NCBI GenBank assembly: GCA_035264885.1
Contig: DATFPK010000085.1
Coordinates: 1-9,845 of the forward strand
DNA: 9,845 nt
Direction of reading: 5' to 3'
DNA from: DATFPK01 sp035264885
Lineage (GTDB): Bacteria > Actinomycetota > Thermoleophilia > Solirubrobacterales > 70-9
Positions 5,590 through 9,845 of this stretch are shown here, piece by piece. A program made the position numbers and the translations under genes. The notes below the pieces were generated by a model. The model was not told where the DNA came from. It did not search any database and worked only from the letters and a program-made list of their open reading frames with translations. Numbering within the stretch: position 1 is the first letter of the stretch; each line of letters begins with the position of its first letter.

Positions 5590-6987
5590 GTGCGCGCGGC
5601 GCTCGCGGTTGTCGTCCTGGCCGTCGCGCTGACCGGCGCAGCGCCGGGGGCGGGCGGTGGTGACGCCGGGGTCCGGTCGCCGACCGAACGAGACGTCGTC
5701 CTGCTCGGACACTCCGTGCGGGGCCGGGCGGTGAAGGCGGTGCGGATCGGCGACCGCGACGCGCGCCGCGAGGTCCTGGTCGTCGGCGCGATCCACGGCG
5801 ACGAGCGGGCAGGGGTGCGGGTGATCCGCCGGCTGCGGCGGCGCTGGGCCGACCTCCGCGGCGTCGACCTCTGGACGGTGCGGACGGTGAACCCCGATGG
5901 CGTCGCGCGGGGTATGCGGCCGAACGTCCGGGGCGTGGACCTGAACCGCAACTTCTCCCACGACTGGAGCGGCGCCGACCCGAATTGGAGCGGCTACTAC
6001 GCGGGGCCGTTCCCGTTCTCCGAGCCGGAGTCGAAGCTCGTCCGGCGGCTGATCCTGCGCCTGCGGCCGACCCTGACGATCTGGTTCCACCAGCCCTGGG
6101 GCCAGGTGCTGGCACCGTGCCGCGGCGACGCGCGGCTCGAGCGGCGCTACTCGCTGCTGTCGGGGATCCCGCTGCGGCGCTGCCGCGGCGAGGGCCTGAG
6201 CGGCACGGCGACGAAGTGGCAGGAGCACAGGTTCCCGGCCTCGACCGCGTTCGTCGTCGAGCTCCCGGCGGGCCGGCCGGGCCGGGCGACGGTCCGACGC
6301 AACGCCCGCGCCGTCGCGGTCCTCGCCCGCGACGGCCTGCGCCGGCGAACCAAGCGCGTCAGATCGACGGTCACCTCAATGGTTCGCGCAAACGTCGATC
6401 TCGCCCGGATCCGGCCGAAGATCGTCCGCTGGCCGATCCCGTACGGCCCCCGGCGCAAGCGGGACATGGCCGCCTACTCGAAGCGCCACTACGGTCAATT
6501 CGAGTGGCGGCTGAGGCGGGTCGAGCAGGTGGTCCAGCACTTCGCCGTGACCGACTCGGCGCGGGCGGTGTACAACACGTTCGCGCCGAACCGGCCGGAC
6601 GTCGAGTACCGCGAGCTGCCCGGCGTCTGCTCCCACTTCGTGATCAACGACGCCGGGCGGATCTTCCAGCTCGTCGGGCTGCGGACCCGTTGCCGGCACG
6701 TCGTCGGCCTGAACCACCTCTCGGTGGGCATCGAGCACACGGGTCACTCCGACGCCGAGGTGCTGGGGACCAGGCGCCAACTCCGGGCCTCGCTCCGCCT
6801 CAGCCGCTGGCTTCGCTGCCGCTTCGACCTCGGCGTGAAGCGGGTGATCGGCCACAACGAGAGCCTCTCCTCGCCGTTCTACCGCGAGTTCGACCCGCGC
6901 TTCAAGGGCCGCACCCACGGCGACTTCCGCCCGGCGACGATGCACCGCTACCGCCGCAAGCTCCGCCGCCTCGGCCCCTGCCCCTGA
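5590..6987 (+). CDS. Secreted fusion: M14 zinc carboxypeptidase plus N-acetylmuramoyl-L-alanine amidase (Amidase_2/PGRP)
   Basis: A 465-residue exported protein with two peptidoglycan hydrolase domains. Residues 1 to about 20 are a signal peptide (MRAALAVVVLAVALTGA). Residues about 30-245 are an M14 carboxypeptidase of the small MpaA-like kind: zinc ligands H69 and E72 in GAIHGDERAG, then VNPDG, substrate-binding N119-R120 in VDLNRNF, third ligand H167 in IWFHQPW, and catalytic E224 in FVVELPAG. After an Arg-rich linker (about 245-300), residues about 305-465 form an Amidase_2 domain: ligands H317 in VVQHFAVTD and H422 in VIGHNESL, with H443/D445 in THGDFRPATM as the last site, plus HFVINDAGRIFQLV and SVGIEHTG. 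One protein could thus cut the sugar-peptide bond and trim the released or attached peptide. The GTG start follows the upstream TAA directly, with GAGGAGGAGG 8 nt before it. It is the last gene before a strong inverted repeat. Confidence 0.9.
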   Translation: MRAALAVVVLAVALTGAAPGAGGGDAGVRSPTERDVVLLGHSVRGRAVKAVRIGDRDARREVLVVGAIHGDERAGVRVIRRLRRRWADLRGVDLWTVRTVNPDGVARGMRPNVRGVDLNRNFSHDWSGADPNWSGYYAGPFPFSEPESKLVRRLILRLRPTLTIWFHQPWGQVLAPCRGDARLERRYSLLSGIPLRRCRGEGLSGTATKWQEHRFPASTAFVVELPAGRPGRATVRRNARAVAVLARDGLRRRTKRVRSTVTSMVRANVDLARIRPKIVRWPIPYGPRRKRDMAAYSKRHYGQFEWRLRRVEQVVQHFAVTDSARAVYNTFAPNRPDVEYRELPGVCSHFVINDAGRIFQLVGLRTRCRHVVGLNHLSVGIEHTGHSDAEVLGTRRQLRASLRLSRWLRCRFDLGVKRVIGHNESLSSPFYREFDPRFKGRTHGDFRPATMHRYRRKLRRLGPCP

Positions 6988-6988
6988 G

Positions 6989-7029
6989 CGGACGACTTTG
7001 TTGCCGCCTGGCGGCAACAAAGTCGTCCG
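6989..7029 (+). terminator. Perfect 18-bp inverted repeat after the operon (terminator-like or dispersed palindrome)
   Basis: CGGACGACTTTGTTGCCG (6989-7006), a 5-nt loop CCTGG, then its exact reverse complement (7012-7029). It begins 1 nt after the TGA at 6985-6987 of the M14-amidase gene. The stem is very stable, but no T tract follows, so it is not a textbook intrinsic terminator. It may stop transcription, protect the 3' end, or be a repeated palindrome. The AT-containing core (ACTTTGTTG) stands out from its surroundings. Confidence 0.65.
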
Positions 7030-7056
7030 GTCGCTGAGGGGGCGTCGCTGAGGGGG
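7030..7056 (+). repeat. 13-bp direct repeat, two copies
   Basis: GTCGCTGAGGGGG occurs at 7030-7042 and again at 7044-7056, separated by a single C. It starts next to the last base of the 18-bp inverted repeat. It may be a small tandem duplication; no function is evident. Confidence 0.6.
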
Positions 7057-7096
7057 CCGGCGGCCACGCACGGGTTCCGCCAATCGGGAGAAACGG

Positions 7097-7122
7097 GGGC
7101 GGCTGATTTCCGACAGCCGTCC
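7097..7122. promoter_or_regulatory. Operator-like inverted repeat upstream of the amtB -10 box
   Basis: GGGCGGCTG (7097-7105), spacer ATTTCCGA, then CAGCCGTCC (7114-7122). Eight of nine positions pair, with one G/T mismatch; the inner six (CGGCTG/CAGCCG) are perfect. The right arm ends 24 bp before the -10 box at 7147, beside the -35 position, a usual place for an activator or repressor. An alternative is a weak hairpin terminator of the upstream operon. No known nitrogen-regulator consensus (for example GlnR GTnAC-n6-GAAAC) is matched well. Confidence 0.4.
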
Positions 7123-7146
7123 AAAGAGCGCCCGCCGGGCTGCGCC

Positions 7147-7152
7147 TACCTT
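7147..7152 (+). promoter_or_regulatory. -10 box TACCTT of the amtB-P-II operon
   Basis: TACCTT lies 6 nt before the ATG at 7159 that opens a 14-codon leader ORF, the same geometry as the other promoters in the window. It would produce an mRNA starting at or near that ATG, with about 56 nt before amtB. There is no TTG-like hexamer at the -35 spacing, which fits a promoter needing an activator. Confidence 0.5.
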
Positions 7153-7158
7153 GGTCGC

Positions 7159-7203
7159 ATGGCTAAACGCGACTGTCGGGGACGCATGTCCCCGGCGGGC
7201 TAG
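7159..7203 (+). CDS. Candidate 14-residue leader peptide upstream of amtB
   Basis: ATG at 7159 opens MAKRDCRGRMSPAG and ends at TAG 7201-7203, which is part of the amtB ribosome binding site (TAGGAGGAACG). It would be leaderless (TACCTT 6 nt upstream). A hairpin, CGGGGAC (7177-7183), loop GCAT, GTCCCCG (7188-7194), lies inside the ORF and ends 7 nt before the amtB Shine-Dalgarno. Ribosomes translating the leader would open this hairpin and finish on top of the amtB site, so it could couple or tune amtB translation. The peptide shows no run of a single regulatory amino acid. It is too short to judge from coding statistics. Confidence 0.4.
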   Translation: MAKRDCRGRMSPAG

Positions 7204-7210
7204 GAGGAAC
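7202..7210 (+). promoter_or_regulatory. Strong Shine-Dalgarno AGGAGGAAC for amtB
   Basis: AGGAGG ends 7 nt before the ATG at 7215 and fixes that start. The surrounding 11-mer TAGGAGGAACG (7201-7211) recurs exactly at 8691-8701 before the P-II gene, in both cases with the TAG serving as the stop of the upstream ORF. Confidence 0.85.
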
Positions 7211-7214
7211 GTAG

Positions 7215-8693
7215 ATGAAAAAGAGACTGCTGGCTGCGGCGCCCGTCGCCGTGGTCGCTTCTCTCGTGTTGCCCGGGCTCGCCTTCGCTCAGGAGACGCC
7301 GATCCTGGACACGTCCCCGGCCAGCATCAACGCGATGTGGGTCGTCATCGCCGCGGTCCTGGTGATGTTCATGCAGGCGGGGTTCATGTTCCTGGAGCTC
7401 GGTTTCTCGCGGGCGAAGAACGCCGGTGCGGGTGTCGCGAAGGTAATCGTGAACTTCTCGATCGCGTCGCTCTGCTACTGGGCCGTCGGGTTCGCCCTGG
7501 CCTTCGGCGGAGCGGGGGAGATCGCCGGCACGAACGGGTTCTTCCTCGACGTCGGATCCTCGATCGAGCAGGCCGGGTCGAGCATCCCCTTCGTCGAGGC
7601 GTACTCGATCAGCCCGGCGGCGTTCATGTTCTTCCAGTTCGTGTTCTGCGCGGTCTCGCTGGCGATCGTCTGGGGCGCGACGCTGGAGCGGATCAAGTTC
7701 GCCGCATACGTGATCTACGCGATCGTCTTCAGCGCCCTGATCTATCCGGTCATCAGCCACTGGATCTTCGGCGGCGGCTGGCTGCAGGTGAACATCGGCA
7801 TGCAGGACTTCGCCGGTTCCACCGTGGTCCACCTGATCGGCGCGACCGGGGCGCTGGCGGCGCTGCTGCTGCTCGGCCCGCGGATCGGCAAGTACACGTC
7901 CGAGGGCAGGCCGCGGGCGATCCCGGGGCACTCGATGCCCCTGGTCGGCCTCGGCGTGATGATCCTCTGGCTCGGCTGGTTCGGCTTCAACCCCGGTTCC
8001 ACCCTGGGCGCCATCGGCGGCCGGTTCGCCGAGGTCGCCGTGGTGACGAACCTCGCCGCCGCGGCCGGCGTGATCGCCGCGGTCTGCGTCATGTACCTGA
8101 AGACCGACACGATCGACATCGGCATGGCCGGCAACGGCGCGATCGCGGGACTCGTAGCGATCACCGCTCCGTCGGGCTACGTCGAGTACTGGGCCGCTCC
8201 GATCATCGGCGCGGTGGCCGGCGTGATCGTCGTCTATGGCGTGCTGGCGATCGAGAAGGTGCTGGACGACCCCGTCGGCGCGCTCAGCGCCCACGGGCTG
8301 GCCGGCATCTGGGGCACGCTGTCGTGCGGCATCTTCACGTCGCCGCGGCTGGCGGAGCTCAACGCGGTCGGGGACGCGGGCCTCTGGTACAGCGGCTCGT
8401 TCAGCCAGCTCGGCGCCCAGGGGCTGGGCGTGGCGGTGGCGTTCGCCTGCGTGTTCGTCGTGTCCTACGGCGTCTTCGCGCTGATCAAGGCGACGATCGG
8501 CCTGCGGGTCAGCCCGGAGCAGGAAGAGGCGGGCCTGGACATCTCCGAGCACGGGATGTACGGATACCCCGAGCAGTTCATCCCGCAGCCGGAGTACTCG
8601 ACCGGTCTGCCGGGAACGGCCGCCCGCCCGCTGCCGGCGGGGACACCAGCCCCGGCGGTCAGCCAGCTCACCGCAACCCCGACGCAGTCATAG
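7215..8693 (+). CDS. amtB: Ammonium transporter (Amt/MEP/Rh family)
   Basis: A 492-residue membrane channel that brings in ammonium as NH3 plus proton. Residues 1-26 are a cleaved signal peptide (MKKRLLAAAP... ending LAFAQ), as in E. coli AmtB. The remaining hydrophobic segments fit the family's 11 helices, beginning at INAMWVVIAAVLVMFMQAGF. Family signatures are present: D198-FAGSTVVH206 with the first pore His, MAGNGAIAGLVAITAPSGYV, and DDPVGALSAHGLAGIWGT with the second pore His H360. The cytosolic tail has GLRVSPEQEEAGLDISEHGMYGYPE, the P-II-binding C-terminal region. An extra Pro/Ala/Thr-rich stretch of about 40 residues follows to the end. The gene lies 13 nt upstream of its P-II partner; the pair forms the usual nitrogen-sensing operon in which P-II plugs the channel when nitrogen is plentiful. 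Confidence 0.97.
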   Translation: MKKRLLAAAPVAVVASLVLPGLAFAQETPILDTSPASINAMWVVIAAVLVMFMQAGFMFLELGFSRAKNAGAGVAKVIVNFSIASLCYWAVGFALAFGGAGEIAGTNGFFLDVGSSIEQAGSSIPFVEAYSISPAAFMFFQFVFCAVSLAIVWGATLERIKFAAYVIYAIVFSALIYPVISHWIFGGGWLQVNIGMQDFAGSTVVHLIGATGALAALLLLGPRIGKYTSEGRPRAIPGHSMPLVGLGVMILWLGWFGFNPGSTLGAIGGRFAEVAVVTNLAAAAGVIAAVCVMYLKTDTIDIGMAGNGAIAGLVAITAPSGYVEYWAAPIIGAVAGVIVVYGVLAIEKVLDDPVGALSAHGLAGIWGTLSCGIFTSPRLAELNAVGDAGLWYSGSFSQLGAQGLGVAVAFACVFVVSYGVFALIKATIGLRVSPEQEEAGLDISEHGMYGYPEQFIPQPEYSTGLPGTAARPLPAGTPAPAVSQLTATPTQS

Positions 8694-8700
8694 GAGGAAC
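8692..8700 (+). promoter_or_regulatory. Shine-Dalgarno AGGAGGAAC for the P-II gene
   Basis: AGGAGG ends 9 nt before the ATG at 8707 and overlaps the amtB stop TAG (8691-8693). It is the exact copy of the site before amtB, so channel and regulator are probably translated at matched rates from one mRNA. Confidence 0.85.
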
Positions 8701-8706
8701 GCGCTG

Positions 8707-9075
8707 ATGAAGAAGATCGAAGCGTTCGTCCGCCACGAGGCGTTCGAGCCGATCCGCAGCGAGCTGCTCGACAAGGGCTTCCCGTCCCTGTCGATCATCG
8801 AGGCGAAGGGCTCGGGCCGCCAGAAGGGCATCGTCGAGCAGTACCGAGGCTCCACCCTCACCGTGAACGTCCGGCCGAAGATCAAGATCGAGGTCGTCGT
8901 CGCGGACAAGGACAAGGGTCTCGTCGTCGAGACGATCCTGCGCCACGCGCGCACGGGCGACGTCGGCGACGGCAAGATCTTCGTCCTGCCGGTCGAGGAG
9001 GCGATTCGCATCCGGACCGGAGAGGAGGGCGAGGAGGTGCTCCAGGCCCACACCGGGGCGGAGATGCCCGCCTAG
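8707..9075 (+). CDS. glnK: P-II nitrogen regulatory protein lacking Tyr-51
   Basis: A 122-residue P-II signal protein that senses ATP/ADP and 2-oxoglutarate and binds AmtB through its T-loop. Numbering fits the classic proteins without gaps: MKKIEAFVR, GRQKG at 37-41 (Q39 and the ATP loop), E44-Q-Y46-R-G, P57-K58 (2-oxoglutarate Lys), TGDVGDGKIFVLPVEEAIRIRTGE for the nucleotide-binding and C-terminal signatures. The T-loop tip, usually GAEY at 48-51, reads G48-S-T-L51. Tyr-51, the residue uridylylated in proteobacteria and adenylylated in actinobacteria, is therefore Leu, and no GlnD-type transferase gene follows, as would be common in actinobacterial amtB-glnK-glnD operons. Control is probably by ligands alone. 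The symbol follows the amtB linkage; glnB-type naming is equally defensible. Confidence 0.95.
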   Translation: MKKIEAFVRHEAFEPIRSELLDKGFPSLSIIEAKGSGRQKGIVEQYRGSTLTVNVRPKIKIEVVVADKDKGLVVETILRHARTGDVGDGKIFVLPVEEAIRIRTGEEGEEVLQAHTGAEMPA

Positions 9076-9087
9076 GGCGATGGGAGC

Positions 9088-9115
9088 GGGCCGGTGGCGA
9101 TCAAGCTGCCGGCCC
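9088..9115 (+). terminator. Terminator-like hairpin after the amtB-P-II operon
   Basis: GGGCCGGTGGC (9088-9098), loop GATCAA, GCTGCCGGCCC (9105-9115) gives an 11-bp stem with two G-U pairs. It starts 12 nt after the P-II stop. There is no T tract, as is frequent in high-GC actinobacteria. Confidence 0.5.
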
Positions 9116-9131
9116 GCGGCCGCGGTTGCCC

Positions 9132-9160
9132 TTGCGGGTGCGGCGGACGGCGGATAGATT
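9132..9160 (+). promoter_or_regulatory. Sigma-70-type promoter TTGCGG-N17-TAGATT (leaderless)
   Basis: TTGCGG (9132-9137), a 17-nt spacer, then TAGATT (9155-9160), 9 nt before the ATG at 9170. It is the best promoter in the window, with both hexamers and ideal spacing, and the downstream gene has no Shine-Dalgarno. Confidence 0.6.
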
Positions 9161-9169
9161 GGCGCGGCG

Positions 9170-9685
9170 ATGGGCGCTTCTGGGGTGACGGAGAGGGCCG
9201 CGGCCGGCACGGCCGCGGCTGCCGCGAGAGCGCCGGCGAAGCCAGCCACCGGTGGCGAGAAGTCGCGGTTCCGGTCGGCCGCCGAGCTCCGAGACGTCCT
9301 CGACTCGCTGCTGCGCGAGGTCGATGCCGACCCGGACCTCGGGTCGCGCCTGCGCTCCGCCGAGGTGCCGCACCGGATCCGCTGCACGGACCTCGACGTC
9401 GTCCTCGACGTCGCCCCCTCCGAGGATCCCGACCACTACATCAGCTGGGCGTTCGACGGAAACGCCGACTGGGAGCCGGCGCTGACCCTGGAGATGGACT
9501 CGGCGGCGATCAACCGTTACCTCCAGGGGCGCCTCAACCTGGTCATCGCGATCGCCCGCCGGCAGGTCGGCTTCAGCGCCACCGACCCGCGCGCGGCGCT
9601 CGCCTTCCTGCCGCTCGGGGGCTCGCTCTGCAGCGCCTACCGGCAGGTCGTCAAGGAGCGCTTCGCGCACCTGACGCTGGCCTAG
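9170..9685 (+). CDS. SCP2-like (sterol carrier protein fold) protein
   Basis: A 171-residue soluble protein. Residues 1-32 are Ala-rich and low-complexity, with no signal peptide. From about 35 it resembles the SCP2 lipid-binding fold: an opening helix (ELRDVLDSLLREVDADPDL), strands RIRCTDLDVVLDVAPSED, YISWAFDGNADWEPALTLEMDSAAINRYLQGRLNLVIAIARRQVGFSA (the fold's usual 'polar strand, helix, G..n...A...g.i...G' run), and a final helix ending SAYRQVVKERF. Single SCP2 domains in actinobacteria bind lipids or serve as small-ligand carriers; no catalytic residues are expected. The ATG at 9170 is chosen because TTGCGG-N17-TAGATT ends 9 nt upstream. It stands alone between the P-II operon and the next regulator. 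The family call is by pattern, and the ligand is unknown. Confidence 0.7.
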   Translation: MGASGVTERAAAGTAAAAARAPAKPATGGEKSRFRSAAELRDVLDSLLREVDADPDLGSRLRSAEVPHRIRCTDLDVVLDVAPSEDPDHYISWAFDGNADWEPALTLEMDSAAINRYLQGRLNLVIAIARRQVGFSATDPRAALAFLPLGGSLCSAYRQVVKERFAHLTLA

Positions 9686-9717
9686 CCGGCCGTCACTTCA
9701 TCTGGACGGGTAGGGGA

Positions 9718-9723
9718 TAGCCT
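9718..9723 (+). promoter_or_regulatory. -10-like box TAGCCT before the helix-turn-helix gene
   Basis: TAGCCT lies 15 nt before the ATG at 9739, giving an expected leader of about 8 nt. No clear -35 is visible, and the match to the other promoters in the window is weaker in spacing. Confidence 0.35.
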
Positions 9724-9738
9724 GGCGCCCGCGGCAGG

Positions 9739-9845
9739 ATGCCCCCGGACCAGCCCATATCCCTGAACGAGGCCTCGCGGCGCTCCGGGGTCCCGGCCAC
9801 GACCCTCAAGCGTTGGGCGGAGGAGAAGATCATCCCGGTCCGGCG
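9739..9845 (+). CDS. MerR/excisionase-type helix-turn-helix protein (N-terminus only)
   Basis: Thirty-five codons are visible before the right edge. After MPPDQP, the sequence ISLNEASRRSGVPATTLKRWAEEKIIPVR is a clear MerR-like DNA-binding helix-turn-helix: first helix, turn with SGVP, recognition helix TTLKRWAEE, and the start of the wing. Nothing beyond it can be seen, so the rest could be a MerR effector domain or another output. In related high-GC actinobacteria I recall such a helix-turn-helix at the front of longer signalling proteins, including adenylate/guanylate cyclases, but the sequence here cannot decide this. Confidence 0.7.
   Translation, partial: MPPDQPISLNEASRRSGVPATTLKRWAEEKIIPVR

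Noticed and set aside
7090..7110. GAAA (7090-7093) and TTTC (7107-7110) arms as a GlnR- or NtcA-type nitrogen box
   Set aside because: Only four bases pair, the spacing does not match either consensus, and the stronger 7097-7122 repeat overlaps it.
1..9845. CRISPR arrays, tRNA or rRNA genes, insertion sequences, phage or defence genes
   Set aside because: No regularly spaced repeats, no cloverleaf or rRNA-like sequence, and no transposase, integrase or known defence motif were seen in any frame.

Overview
This is a GC-rich window (well above 65% G+C by eye, with codon third positions almost all G or C). It comes from a bacterium that looks like a high-GC actinobacterium. Gene content, very GC-biased codons and many apparently leaderless promoters fit the Thermoleophilia/Solirubrobacterales best, but that placement is inference: no rRNA or other marker is present.

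Layout, left to right. (1) Positions 1-1559, minus strand: a secreted lytic transglycosylase with a Gly-rich linker and a degenerate LytM/M23-like domain, cut by the left edge. (2) 1712-2074: a small coiled-coil, phasin-like protein. It meets tail-to-tail, with overlapping stop codons, a minus-strand nucleoside-phosphorylase-family protein (2071-2751). (3) 2752-3052: a divergent spacer with one doubtful 40-residue ORF. (4) 3053-6987: a tight five-gene, same-strand cluster that reads as one operon. It holds a second phasin-like coiled-coil protein, an extended-SDR protein lacking the usual Tyr/Lys pair, an overlapping PlsC-type acyltransferase, a small winged-helix-like protein, and a secreted fusion of an M14 zinc carboxypeptidase with an Amidase_2 domain. 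It ends at a perfect 18-bp inverted repeat. (5) 7030-7214: the amtB control region, with an operator-like inverted repeat, a -10 box, and a 14-codon leader ORF whose stop codon is built into the amtB Shine-Dalgarno sequence. (6) 7215-9075: an ammonium channel and its P-II partner; the P-II protein lacks the modifiable Tyr-51. (7) 9170-9685: an SCP2-like protein behind a good sigma-70-type promoter. (8) 9739 to the right edge: the start of a MerR-like helix-turn-helix protein.

Themes. Two secreted peptidoglycan hydrolases and an SDR/acyltransferase pair point to envelope and lipid work. The amtB-P-II pair is a separate nitrogen module. At least five genes have a TANNNT hexamer only 6-9 nt before the start codon, which suggests leaderless transcription is common here. 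No rRNA, tRNA, CRISPR array, insertion sequence or phage gene was recognised. The window is mostly ordinary chromosome; its unusual points are the carboxypeptidase-amidase fusion, the amtB leader ORF, the T-loop of P-II and the substituted active sites of three enzyme homologues.
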